A stretch of 47,931 nucleotides of DNA from Gammaproteobacteria bacterium (GCA_013373375.1 JABXHY010000007.1:1-47931); one strand, 5' to 3'; positions 17,286 through 25,761 are shown, counted from the first letter of the stretch. A program made the numbers and translations. Notes: generated by a model from the sequence alone, not told the origin.

Positions 17286-17513
17286 ATGAACTCAATTAAA
17301 TGTAATACTGCAAAAGAAAAACCGTCCAAGTTAGCCAGATCTGAATCAGTCACATCAGAACCAGTTTCGAAACCCAATACCAGACGTCCTATTGTATTAA
17401 CAAGTCTTGATCTTTTGTACGCCGACCCGGAAGCTTTTGACCGATATTTTTCAGTGACAAAGCAAGAGTCTGAAGCTCAACAGAGAGTCAACGAGCATTT
17501 TAAGTGGGAATAA
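17286..17513 (+). CDS. Small uncharacterised protein
   Basis: Predicted protein of 75 residues that I do not recognise. GAGG lies 9 bases before ATG 17286, a good ribosome site. The first ~35 residues are Lys/Ser/Thr/Pro-rich and probably disordered. The C-terminal half (RPIVLTSLDLLYADPEAFDRYFSV, read in two parts RPIVLTSLDLL and YADPEAFDRYFSV) looks folded or helical, followed by a charged helix ending FKWE. There is no signal peptide, membrane segment or metal motif. It sits alone between the other small ORF and the converging short-chain dehydrogenase gene. It may be a conserved small protein of this lineage. Confidence 0.5.
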   Translation: MNSIKCNTAKEKPSKLARSESVTSEPVSKPNTRRPIVLTSLDLLYADPEAFDRYFSVTKQESEAQQRVNEHFKWE

Positions 17514-17584
17514 TTATCGAATTAGACTGGCAGCTAAATGTGATTAGAAGGAATAGAGCGGACTTGTGCGGCATGGATAAACAA

Positions 17585-17639
17585 TCAGCGTTTAATTAAA
17601 AATTAAGATTAAACAAATAAAATGATAACTAAACGCTGA
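17585..17639. repeat. 10-bp inverted repeat between converging genes
   Basis: TCAGCGTTTA (17585-17594) is matched by TAAACGCTGA (17630-17639), with a 35-base, very AT-rich loop. No T-run follows on either strand. It lies between the converging 75-residue ORF and the SDR gene and could help end both transcripts. Confidence 0.5.
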
Positions 17640-17661
17640 AGTTCAAAATGCAAATGTTTTG

Positions 17662-18423
17662 TTATTGAAGGCGGCAGGCACCGTCCAGTCGAATAACACT
17701 ACCATTGAGCATCGGATTTTCAACTATATGACGTACGGTAAGGGCAAACTCATCTGGTGTACCGAACCGCGAAGGGAAGGGGACGCTATCGTAAAGTGAT
17801 TGTCTAATGTCATCACTGACACCTTCCATCATAGGTGTTTCGAATATCCCTGGAGCAATTGCCATTGCTCGAATACCATCTCTCGCGAACTCTCGCGCTG
17901 CGGGTAAAATCATACCAACTAGGCCTGCTTTAGTGGCTGAGTAAGCGATTTGACCAAACTGACCTTCAAATGCAGCGATAGATGCTGTATGGATGATAAC
18001 GCCTCGTTCGCCTTGTTCGTTAGGCTCATTTTGTTGCATATGTTTTGCTGCTTCACGAGTTAGCAAAAAGGAGCCAACAAGATTTATATCAACCACTTTT
18101 TGAAAGAAATCACCGGGCATTGGTCCTTTTTTACTTAAAATTCGACCATTTCCCAGAACACCCGCACAGCCAATAGCCGTGTTAATTCCTCCCATATGGT
18201 TCGAGGCTTTTTCAATTGAAGCAGTAACTTGCTCGTCTTTACTAATATCAGTTTTGAAAAATGAAGCATTAGTACCAAGTTCAGCCGCATAGGCATTGCC
18301 TTGCTCTTCGTTTATGTCTAATAATGCAACTTGTCCGCCTGCATCAACAATTGCTTTAGCGACACCCGCGCCTAAACCAGATGCTCCACCGCTAATGACC
18401 GCTTTTGTACTTGAAAAATTCAT
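17662..18423 (-). CDS. Short-chain dehydrogenase, HSD10-like 3-hydroxyacyl-CoA dehydrogenase
   Basis: Classical SDR of 253 residues. The N-terminal cofactor motif is GGASGLG (variant of TGxxxGxG), followed by LLDI, whose Asp favours NAD over NADP. GCAGVLG replaces the usual NNAG. The catalytic residues are Ser148 (HTASIAAFEGQ), Tyr161 and Lys165 (YSATK). The segments QNEPNEQGERGVIIHTAS, VPFPSRFGTPDEFA and NGSVIRLDGA match human type-2 3-hydroxyacyl-CoA dehydrogenase (HSD17B10) closely. This supports oxidation of short or branched 3-hydroxyacyl-CoA, as in isoleucine or fatty acid breakdown. It lies downstream of the Bat-like operon in the same orientation but separated by 81 bp, so may be independently transcribed. 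Confidence 0.85.
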   Translation of the reverse strand: MNFSSTKAVISGGASGLGAGVAKAIVDAGGQVALLDINEEQGNAYAAELGTNASFFKTDISKDEQVTASIEKASNHMGGINTAIGCAGVLGNGRILSKKGPMPGDFFQKVVDINLVGSFLLTREAAKHMQQNEPNEQGERGVIIHTASIAAFEGQFGQIAYSATKAGLVGMILPAAREFARDGIRAMAIAPGIFETPMMEGVSDDIRQSLYDSVPFPSRFGTPDEFALTVRHIVENPMLNGSVIRLDGACRLQ

Positions 18424-18504
18424 TGTGTAACCCTCAAAAAAATTTGCCGTATGATATCAAATTTATAATGTTAATGCTGTGTCATTACTTATATCGAGCC
18501 GTTG

Positions 18505-20199
18505 CTAATTTGGGTACAAGGGACGAAGTTTTTCATTGTTGTTGTTTTGATTTTTAATCTTTAACTTCAGTGCGGCTTCAATATCATTAAGATGACGACG
18601 CACTAATTTATAGTCATCCCATGGAGTAGCATTGGCACTAAAAATTGATTTCTCCAAGTTTTGCAGTGCTTCACGAAGCTTTTTATCGTTAATGCGCTCC
18701 ATTGCATCTGAGTACGAAATGCTTGCACCATTTAATTCATGTAACCAATTGAGCATTGCTTGGTAACTCTCATTTGCTGATTCAGTCGCCAATGCTTGAA
18801 TGAGGCGCTCTTTATTTGGAGTGTTAGGCAGTCTCGAACTTTGAGGCATGTCGTCACTGTAGGCGTTTGGTCTCTTTTTATTCAACAAATAAAGCATTAA
18901 AGTCAAAATCCATAATATGGCAAAAATCAAAGTCGTGATTTTCCAAACAAGATCATTTGATGCACCCGATTGCCCTTCAGTGCTTCCTGTAACATTGGCT
19001 GATTCTTGACTCTCTAAGTTAGTAGGAGTTACCACTGATTGACTTTGATTCAATTCTGGATTTTCTAAAACATTGATAACTTCTGGTTCAAGTGTTGCTG
19101 TCTCGTATTGTTCTGTTTTTACGTTGAACCAGCGAATTGAAACCGGTGGGAGCGTTATTTTTCCAGACTTAGTAGGCACAACGGCTATTCTTTCGACCCG
19201 CTGGCCAATTAATCCTGAGTTGGATATCTTTCGCGATTTTTCTGCAGTGTCTGGGTAGTACTTGAGGCCATCGACTGGAGGAAATTCAAGTTCTGGTAAT
19301 TGGTTTTCATGCAGTCCAACGCCAGTCAATGTAATGGTCCAGGTAGATGGTTCGCCGACCACTTTTTCTTTTGTTTCTGACCATCGAGCCTTAAGTGAAA
19401 CATTTTCGCTGGGAAGCCATACGCCGTCATGATTTTTTGGAAAACTTTGAACCTTGACGGTACTAGGTTCAGTTGCCACAGTGACTGGTTTTGTGCGACC
19501 TAAAATACGTCCGTATCCTGAGCCGCTTCTTTGAACCACATCAGCGCTGAAAATTACTTTGGGAATGGTAAGTTTTCCAGATTCTTGTGGAAAAATTGCA
19601 TAGCGTCGTTCGAGAACCCAGTAGCGAGTGCCGTCAATCATGGCTTCGTACTGACTGTCCTCACCTAACTTTTCAACTAAAGCATTTTCAATGTTTGGCT
19701 CAGTTAAACTGGCGTATTGAGTTTGTACAGCTCGATAAAGTCTAACCGTGTAAATGAGTTGCTGTTGAACGTAAATGTTCTCTGTTGAAAGCTCAGATTT
19801 AAGCATTATTGCGTCTGCTTTCTCGTCTGCAGAATAGCTATTGCTGGCAGGTTTCACGGTAATTTGAATCGGTGCAGTTTTATATTTATCAACGGGTATA
19901 GCAGGAATCGTGTACACGCCTTCCTTATCAATCATTAACTGTATTTTCCAACCCATTTGTACTTGAGTTTGGCCGTTTATAGTCGAAGAGCGTTGGAATT
20001 TTGATGAGCCTAGCTCTTGAATACTAGGAGGCAATACAGAAAGATCAGGCGAGCCACTGATAAATTCATCGAGTTCGATAGTTAATGTAAAAGTTTCGTT
20101 GGTACTCACCTGATCACGATCCACAACTGCCGTCACAGCAGCATGCGATACGCTGAGGCCGAAAATAAGACACAAGTAAATTAAATATTGAGTACGCAT
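18505..20199 (-). CDS. batD: BatD-like protein
   Basis: Predicted precursor of 564 residues. ATG at 20199 is chosen because it follows the batB/C stop by 4 bp and begins a signal peptide (YLIYLCLIFGLSVSHA). The mature part shows BatD features: VVDRDQVSTNETFTLTIELD at the start, beta-sandwich repeats with motifs such as SKFQRSSTINGQTQ and RYWVLERRYAIFPQ, and one transmembrane segment near residues 440-460 (ITTLIFAILWILTLMLYLL). A cytoplasmic helical tail of about 100 residues follows. BatD proteins face the periplasm and are last in 'Bacteroides aerotolerance' operons. Their molecular role is unresolved; the Ig-like domains suggest protein-protein contact with the VWA partners upstream. Confidence 0.82.
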   Translation of the reverse strand: MRTQYLIYLCLIFGLSVSHAAVTAVVDRDQVSTNETFTLTIELDEFISGSPDLSVLPPSIQELGSSKFQRSSTINGQTQVQMGWKIQLMIDKEGVYTIPAIPVDKYKTAPIQITVKPASNSYSADEKADAIMLKSELSTENIYVQQQLIYTVRLYRAVQTQYASLTEPNIENALVEKLGEDSQYEAMIDGTRYWVLERRYAIFPQESGKLTIPKVIFSADVVQRSGSGYGRILGRTKPVTVATEPSTVKVQSFPKNHDGVWLPSENVSLKARWSETKEKVVGEPSTWTITLTGVGLHENQLPELEFPPVDGLKYYPDTAEKSRKISNSGLIGQRVERIAVVPTKSGKITLPPVSIRWFNVKTEQYETATLEPEVINVLENPELNQSQSVVTPTNLESQESANVTGSTEGQSGASNDLVWKITTLIFAILWILTLMLYLLNKKRPNAYSDDMPQSSRLPNTPNKERLIQALATESANESYQAMLNWLHELNGASISYSDAMERINDKKLREALQNLEKSIFSANATPWDDYKLVRRHLNDIEAALKLKIKNQNNNNEKLRPLYPN

Positions 20200-20203
20200 T
20201 AAG

Positions 20204-21997
20204 TTACCATACTTCTTTAACGTTTCGATTTTCATTGCCACGCTTTTTATATTCACGATACATTTTCCTACGCAACAATCCGCCTGGATCATCCGGTATT
20301 TTTCTTAACCATTGTTCTAAAGCTTGCTGCTTTTCTTGTTCGCTGCGGTTATCTTCTTGTTGCTCTAACTGCTGTTGTTTTTGTTGTTCCGATTGTTGTT
20401 CTGATTCTTGTTCTTCGGACTGCTCTTGTTTTTGTTGCTCAGAATCTTGTTGCTCTTGTTCGGATTGATCTTGGTTTTGTTGTTGATCAGAGTTCTGGTC
20501 TTGTTGTTCGTTGTCTTTATTTTGATCTTGCTCACTTTTACTTTCTTGCTGCTGTTTTTGTATTTCCTCTAGTAACTTCTTGTTGAATAACGCATCTTCG
20601 TGCTCAGGATCATGCTCAAGTACTTTTTGATAGGCTGAAATAGCGTCATCAAACTTTTGCTGCTTTGCGAGCGCATTACCCAAATTATATTGTTGAGTGA
20701 TGAACTCATTTTCAGAAGCCAGGTTTTGTTGAAAGTTTGTTTGTTCTTCATGTTTAGACTGCTGTAAAGAATAAGATTGTTCTGCTGCCGAAAAATCACC
20801 TGCTCGATATTGCGCGGTTGCTTTCCAGTTCGGATTTTCGAATAGCTTTGCTGCTTTTTCAGCTTGCCCTTTTTCTAATGCCTTTTGTGCTTGCTGATCT
20901 TTGGTTAGCCAAAGGTCATCCCAAAAATTAGCATGACTGGGTGGAGACAAAATTAAACAACCAAGCATAATGCTAAAACTAATACCAGGTAAGCGAGCGT
21001 TTTTTCGGAAAAGCAGTAAACCTAATGGGCAAAGTAACAATAACAACCAGTATCCTTGATCCAGCTGATTTTGAATGTTTTCTTCGCTTTCGTCGTTTTC
21101 TTCTTTAGAGGTTGATTGAAAAGACATGATTTGATTGACGTCGTCACTGTTAGCCGTCAATGACACGATATTGGTATTTACTTTTCCTGCCAATTCCTGA
21201 AAGGGCTGTAACCTGAGTGATGGCATTACAATTTGTCCCGAGCTGTCTTTTAAAAAGCCTTTATTGTTTGGTAGCGGTATAGGCGCTCCTTGTCGCGAGC
21301 CAATAGTGAGCACCGATAAATCGTAGCTTTCTCCGGCTAACACTTCGAGTATCAATTCAACGTCAATGTCTTCAATTCCATCAGTTAACCAAATTAGGTG
21401 TCCTTGTTGCTTACCCGCATTTTTTAGAAGCTGCACCGCTTCTCGAAAAGCTGAATAGGGTTCACTGCCTAAAATTGGCATTACACCTGTGCTCAGAACC
21501 GGAACCATAGTTGCTATTGTATTCGAATCACTGGTTAAGGGACTTATTACAAATGCATCTCCTGCGTAAACAATAAGGCCGGTTTCTCCTTCTTTCGCGG
21601 CTCCCAAAATATCCATTACTTTATGCTTGGCTCGAGTAATTCTTGAGGGTTTTACATCAACTGCATCCATTGATAACGATAAATCTAAAATAATTACCCG
21701 TGCGTCACCCGAGCGAAAAACAGGTACTGATTGCTTTTTAAAACTTGGCCCTGCTGCTGCGACAATAGCAATGATAAATGCTAAAACTAAACCAATTAAT
21801 GAGCCAAAACTTTTTTTGCTTTGACCAGACTGTAACAAAAATTGCAGCAAGTGAGAGTCAATGACACTGTGCCAGTTACCTTTTTGCTTATATTGTCTTA
21901 TCGCTACAAAAGCGAGTAGCGGAAGCAAAAGCAATAACCATAATACATAAGGTCTTAACCAAACTAGATTTGCAAGTGCATTGTTGAGTTCATTCAT
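20204..21997 (-). CDS. VWA domain plus TPR protein (BatB-BatC fusion)
   Basis: Protein of 597 residues, starting at ATG 21997, which overlaps the upstream stop as ATGA and has AGGAG 11 bases before it. Two membrane segments (about 15-33 and 65-82) precede a VWA domain with a full metal site DLSLS (Asp105, Ser107, Ser109) and LTDGIED. Further hydrophobic segments lie near residues 320-360, followed by TPR units, clearest in QYNLGNALAKQQKFDDAISAY. The tail from about 480 to 555 is almost entirely Gln, Glu, Ser, Asp and Lys, and a short basic end follows. In Bacteroides-type operons BatB (VWA) and BatC (TPR) are separate; here they form one protein. The Gln/Glu region is probably disordered. Confidence 0.85.
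   Translation of the reverse strand: MNELNNALANLVWLRPYVLWLLLLLPLLAFVAIRQYKQKGNWHSVIDSHLLQFLLQSGQSKKSFGSLIGLVLAFIIAIVAAAGPSFKKQSVPVFRSGDARVIILDLSLSMDAVDVKPSRITRAKHKVMDILGAAKEGETGLIVYAGDAFVISPLTSDSNTIATMVPVLSTGVMPILGSEPYSAFREAVQLLKNAGKQQGHLIWLTDGIEDIDVELILEVLAGESYDLSVLTIGSRQGAPIPLPNNKGFLKDSSGQIVMPSLRLQPFQELAGKVNTNIVSLTANSDDVNQIMSFQSTSKEENDESEENIQNQLDQGYWLLLLLCPLGLLLFRKNARLPGISFSIMLGCLILSPPSHANFWDDLWLTKDQQAQKALEKGQAEKAAKLFENPNWKATAQYRAGDFSAAEQSYSLQQSKHEEQTNFQQNLASENEFITQQYNLGNALAKQQKFDDAISAYQKVLEHDPEHEDALFNKKLLEEIQKQQQESKSEQDQNKDNEQQDQNSDQQQNQDQSEQEQQDSEQQKQEQSEEQESEQQSEQQKQQQLEQQEDNRSEQEKQQALEQWLRKIPDDPGGLLRRKMYREYKKRGNENRNVKEVW
20322..20555 (-). repeat. Low-complexity Gln/Glu-coding tract
   Basis: CAA/CAG, GAA and TCG/TCT-type codons recur for about 230 bp (seen as TTG/TTC/TGT-rich on the plus strand). 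The tract encodes the QE-rich tail of the BatB-BatC fusion. Such tracts are prone to length variation between strains. Confidence 0.8.
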
Positions 21998-23019
21998 GAT
22001 TGAGTGAATCTCCTGGTCAAAATTAAAGACCACAACTGACTAATTACCAATAAGAATATATAAATGCCCAGAGCAAGTGCTAATGGATAGTAATAAAGTT
22101 CGGTAACTGGGCGGTACAATTCAGCTTCTTTTTCTATAGGTTCGAGTTGATCAAGTTCATCATAAATTTGTTTCAGTTCTTCTTCGTCTCGAGCCCGGAA
22201 ATATCGGCCTCCAGTCATTTCTGCAATAGTAGTAAGCGTTGATTCGTCCAGTTCTTCTGATGGGTTTATCCGGCGTGCCCCTCCGAATAACATGTCTTTA
22301 ATAATCATCTCATCGGCGCCCACACCTATAGTGTAAATTTTTACGCCTGCGTGTTTTGCCAACTTTGCAGCTTCAATCGGCTCGAGTGCTCCAGCATTAT
22401 TTTGTCCGTCGGTTAATAAAATTAACACTCGATTTTGAGCGGGTCTTTCCTTAAGTCTTTTAACGGCTAAACCTATTCCATCACCTATCGCAGTTTTTGA
22501 TGCTCCTGCTAAACCAATTTCCGTTTCCATTAGCATGTGATTAATGGTTTTTAAATCAAAGGTAAGAGGAGTCTGCAGATAAGCGTTCTCGCCAAATAAA
22601 ATTAAACCGAGTCGATCACCTTGCCGCTCTTCGATAAATTCAGCCAAGATATGTTTGACCACCCAGAGTCGAGTTGCAGGTTTTCCATTGAGTTGTAAAT
22701 CTTGTTGCTCCATACTTCCCGATATGTCCATACTCACCATTAAGTCTCTGCCTGATGCTGGTAACTCTACCGCTTCTCCTACCCATTGAGGACGAGCTAT
22801 TGCAGCAACAAGACAGCTCCACAATAAAAATGAAATCAATAAATGTAACCAGGCAAAACGTTGTGACTTATTGGGGCTATTGGAAAACTGTTGCCACTGT
22901 TGGAATAAACTGGTTCTGAGTACTCCTCCAGAACGATTGTCAGAAGGTTTCAAAATCCAGTAAGCGAGAAGCGGGAACACTAATAAAGCAACCGCCCAAG
23001 GCCACGCAAATTCAATCAT
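21994..23019 (-). CDS. batA: VWA domain membrane protein (BatA-like)
   Basis: Protein of 341 residues, starting at ATG 23019 with AAGGA 8 bases before it. It has two N-terminal membrane segments (about 8-24 and 56-74) and a final one near 315-335. Between them is a VWA domain with MIDAS residues SMDISGSME (Asp98, Ser100, Ser102) and the second loop LLTDGQNNAG (Thr193, Asp194). The C-terminal transmembrane ending and the aerotolerance-type order match BatA. Both partner VWA proteins keep their metal sites, which suggests ligand binding by both. The gene overlaps its upstream and downstream neighbours by a few bases, so the operon is likely translationally coupled. Confidence 0.85.
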   Translation of the reverse strand: MIEFAWPWAVALLVFPLLAYWILKPSDNRSGGVLRTSLFQQWQQFSNSPNKSQRFAWLHLLISFLLWSCLVAAIARPQWVGEAVELPASGRDLMVSMDISGSMEQQDLQLNGKPATRLWVVKHILAEFIEERQGDRLGLILFGENAYLQTPLTFDLKTINHMLMETEIGLAGASKTAIGDGIGLAVKRLKERPAQNRVLILLTDGQNNAGALEPIEAAKLAKHAGVKIYTIGVGADEMIIKDMLFGGARRINPSEELDESTLTTIAEMTGGRYFRARDEEELKQIYDELDQLEPIEKEAELYRPVTELYYYPLALALGIYIFLLVISQLWSLILTRRFTQS

Positions 23020-23572
23020 GAGCGAATCCTTGAGCAAGCGGTGGATTATTATTTTGGTTAACCCACGAGCTTATTTTAGTGCTTTCTGTTTCAACTATCG
23101 TAATTATTTTGCGCAAATCTTCCTGCAGAGTTTGCCACTGTTCAACAGAAATAGAGAAATCCGGCGCGTACTGCTTGTTTTTAAATAACTCTATCGAGCT
23201 GTCTTTTATAGTTGCCAATTTGCTATTTTGAATAAACTCAACCACAGACAGCAGTGAAATACTTGCAAAGGATGCTTTATCCACACGAGCCATAAGTAAT
23301 CGTCTTAATAACTGTATCGCCTCAGCAAGCGATTGCGTTGAAGGTGTTTTTGCTGCAATTGAATTTAATTCGTTTAACGCTAATGTGGATAGTTTTATTT
23401 CAGGTTTTCGGTTCCATAAGTAATAAGTTAACCAAGAGAGCACTCCGACAATTAACACCAATAATATCCACCAACCAGGGGCCAGTGGCCACCAGCTCAC
23501 GGGATCGGGTGCGTGAATGTCTCTCAGTTGTGATAACATATCGACTTGTGGCTGTGCTTTCGACGCTGCCAT
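23012..23572 (-). CDS. DUF4381 family membrane protein
   Basis: Protein of 186 residues. The segment LRDIHAPDPVSWWPLAPGWWILL is the hallmark of DUF4381: LRDIH, PxPVSWWP, APGWW leading into a single membrane helix (residues about 34-52). A helical cytoplasmic domain of about 130 residues follows. The family is found almost only in MoxR-VWA operons and has no known activity; it probably links the AAA+ ATPase system to the membrane. The start ATG at 23572 overlaps the DUF58 stop by 1 base (TAATG). Confidence 0.85.
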   Translation of the reverse strand: MAASKAQPQVDMLSQLRDIHAPDPVSWWPLAPGWWILLVLIVGVLSWLTYYLWNRKPEIKLSTLALNELNSIAAKTPSTQSLAEAIQLLRRLLMARVDKASFASISLLSVVEFIQNSKLATIKDSSIELFKNKQYAPDFSISVEQWQTLQEDLRKIITIVETESTKISSWVNQNNNPPLAQGFAHD

Positions 23573-24552
23573 TAACTTACCTTGCTCGATTGTAATCCAA
23601 ATGCATCAACTAGAGATGCTTCTGTTGAAATTGAATACTGGCGCATTTTTCCTCGTAGACTTGTGTCAACAAGGTGGGTGAGTTTGTTATTAAATTGTTG
23701 AACGTAGTTGCGACGTAAATTTGAATCCTTCGTATAAAGCTGAGAAGTTTGCTTACCGTTTGTAATGCCATAATGGCCTGCTGGAGGTAAGTCTTTCTCC
23801 AAAGGATCATAAACATGCAATAGGTTTACATCGCTGTGCTGTGCAATTCTGACTAAATGATCATCGGCTTCGTTGTCGAACTGAGAAAAGTCACTCAAAA
23901 CAAATACTAAACTGCCGGGTTTTATTATGCGCCTTGCTCGATACAGCGTTTTAGCAAAAGTTTCGTTTTGCTCTTCTGTTGATACTTGGTCTTTCGAATA
24001 GATATGGTCAATTCGTTGATTATGATGTTCCACAATATTATTGAGAATACGAAGTGAGTTTTTTCGAGTGCTGGCAGGTTTAAATTCTGTGTGTTGAGAT
24101 TCATTAAACAAAATTGCACCGAATCGATTTCCGTCAGCTAATGCACTCCACATCACACAGGCGGTGATCTTTGCTGCTTGCACGCTTTTAAATTGCTTTT
24201 TAGAGCCAAACATCATGGGCGCAGATTGATCGAGAATGGCGAACACTGGTCTTTCGCGTTCCTCGCGATAAATTTTAGTGTGAGCGTCTCCGGTTCGAGC
24301 AGTGACACGCCAGTCAATCGACCGAATATCATCCCCTTGTTGGTAGGGGCGAGCCTCATCGAAATCCATACCTCGACCTTTGAAATGAGAAATAAAGCCA
24401 CCCAACAAATGAGTTTTTACTTTTTGTTGTTTTGGTAAGACGAGTGCATCAACATATTTTTTGCAATCAAACAAATCGGCCAGAGTTAGCTCAATTCCAA
24501 CTCTGTGAGTTGTTTGTTGTACTATTTTATTTGTATTTCGCCAGTGTTGCAT
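23572..24552 (-). CDS. DUF58 domain protein
   Basis: Protein of 326 residues. The ATG at 24552 lies 7 bp after the MoxR stop; a TTG at 24567 would overlap and is less likely. The DUF58 core is visible as GRGMDFDEARPYQQGDDIRSIDWRVTART, seen in parts as GRGMDFDEARPYQ and GDDIRSIDWRVTA, followed by REERERPVFAILDQSAPMMFGS. The latter is a VWA-like first metal loop in which the last serine is replaced, so the MIDAS is incomplete. The protein has no membrane segment, unlike the second DUF58 in this window. DUF58 proteins accompany MoxR ATPases and are thought to bind targets. Confidence 0.87.
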   Translation of the reverse strand: MQHWRNTNKIVQQTTHRVGIELTLADLFDCKKYVDALVLPKQQKVKTHLLGGFISHFKGRGMDFDEARPYQQGDDIRSIDWRVTARTGDAHTKIYREERERPVFAILDQSAPMMFGSKKQFKSVQAAKITACVMWSALADGNRFGAILFNESQHTEFKPASTRKNSLRILNNIVEHHNQRIDHIYSKDQVSTEEQNETFAKTLYRARRIIKPGSLVFVLSDFSQFDNEADDHLVRIAQHSDVNLLHVYDPLEKDLPPAGHYGITNGKQTSQLYTKDSNLRRNYVQQFNNKLTHLVDTSLRGKMRQYSISTEASLVDAFGLQSSKVS

Positions 24553-24559
24553 GAGTAGC

Positions 24560-25525
24560 TTAAGCAACCGGTACGTTTTGAAGCAATAATTTAATTACAT
24601 CGTCAGTGGTAACGCCTGCAGCTTCCGCTTCATAACTCAGTAATATTCGGTGTCTTAATACATCAAAGGCTATTTTTTGTACGTGGTCTGGAGTTACGAA
24701 TTCACTATCGTGTAACCAGGCGTAGGCTCGAGCACAACGATCCAATGCTATGGTTGCCCGAGGGCTTCCTCCAAAATCAATCCACTTGGCCAAATCATCG
24801 CTGTATTTTTGTGGGTTACGCGTCGCAATAATTAGCTCAACAATATACCGCTCAACTTCTTCTGACATATAAATATCAAGAACGGCATCTCTGGCTTCAA
24901 ATAATCGTTCTTTCGAAAGTTCGGAAGGGGCTTCAACTTCATCCGCATCGTGGTGAGACTCTTTTCGAGACAGTTTTAAAATTTCAGATTCGGCTTTTGC
25001 ATCTGGATAGTCGACTATAACTTGTAGCAAAAATCGGTCGAGTTGTGCTTCTGGAAGAGGGTAAGTTCCTTCCTGTTCGATTGGATTTTGCGTCGCCATA
25101 ACTAAAAAGAGAGGGGGTAGCGTATAAGAAGTGCTGCCAACGGTAATTTGTCTTTCTGCCATGGCTTCTAATAGAGCCGATTGAACTTTAGCGGGCGCCC
25201 GGTTTATTTCGTCTGCCAATATCAAATTATGAAAAATGGGGCCTTTTTGAAATTCAAAGGTTCCCGTTTGAGGTCGAAAAATATCGGTGCCGGTTAAATC
25301 TGCTGGTAATAAATCTGGGGTAAATTGAATCCGGTGGAAGTCGCCTTCAACGCCTTTGGCAAGTTCTTTGATGGCACGTGTTTTGGCCAGTCCTGGAGCT
25401 CCCTCAACAAGTAAATGACCATCAGCGAGTAATGCGATAATTATTTTTTCGACCAAAGCCGATTGACCAACAATGCGTTGTTCCATGAAGGCTTGTAACT
25501 GTTGAATAGCTGATTTTGCTTCCAT
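24560..25525 (-). CDS. MoxR-family AAA+ ATPase
   Basis: Protein of 321 residues, first gene of the Bat-like operon. AAA_3 core: Walker A GAPGLAKT (about 42-49), RIQFTPDLLPADLTG, Walker B LADEIN (Asp105, Glu106), sensor 1 MATQNP and the Arg finger region PEAQLDRFL. The C-terminal AAA lid (YIVELIIATRNPQ) follows. MoxR ATPases act as chaperone-like remodelers of VWA-containing partners, for instance in metal insertion into enzymes. A mild AAGGTG precedes the start by 12 bases. The nearest gene on the other side is fadI, transcribed divergently. Confidence 0.92.
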   Translation of the reverse strand: MEAKSAIQQLQAFMEQRIVGQSALVEKIIIALLADGHLLVEGAPGLAKTRAIKELAKGVEGDFHRIQFTPDLLPADLTGTDIFRPQTGTFEFQKGPIFHNLILADEINRAPAKVQSALLEAMAERQITVGSTSYTLPPLFLVMATQNPIEQEGTYPLPEAQLDRFLLQVIVDYPDAKAESEILKLSRKESHHDADEVEAPSELSKERLFEARDAVLDIYMSEEVERYIVELIIATRNPQKYSDDLAKWIDFGGSPRATIALDRCARAYAWLHDSEFVTPDHVQKIAFDVLRHRILLSYEAEAAGVTTDDVIKLLLQNVPVA

Positions 25526-25685
25526 AAGTTTTTGTTCACCTTATTTAGCGCCAGAAAGGCTGTTCTTTTTAGCGAATTGACTCAAGAAATGCTAGCCTTT
25601 TTCAATAACTTAGCGCGTCAATTTGCAACAATTTGAGACAAGTTGTTTGGTATATAGGGGCGACTAGGGGCATAAACAACTATTT

Positions 25686-25735
25686 AAAACGTTTGTTTGA
25701 AAAAAAGTGGCGAATACAGTAGAGTTTAGACCATC
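25686..25735 (+). promoter_or_regulatory. Candidate fadI promoter with overlapping operator-like repeats
   Basis: TTGAAA (25697-25702) and TAGAGT (25720-25725) are spaced by 17 bases. AAAAC-N4-GTTTG (25686-25699) overlaps the -35 and fits the reported PsrA-type pattern (G/C)AAAC-N2-4-GTTTG except at the first base. GACCATC at 25729-25735, near the expected start site, matches half of the FadR-like site upstream of fabA. Fatty-acid control of fadIJ is inferred. Confidence 0.4.
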
Positions 25736-25761
25736 TAATAAAGTTGGAGTTTCACACGATC

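Noticed and set aside
23338-23595. Plus-strand ORF of 85 codons in the DUF4381 gene
   Set aside because: Antisense to a gene with recognisable conserved motifs and overlapping operon structure.
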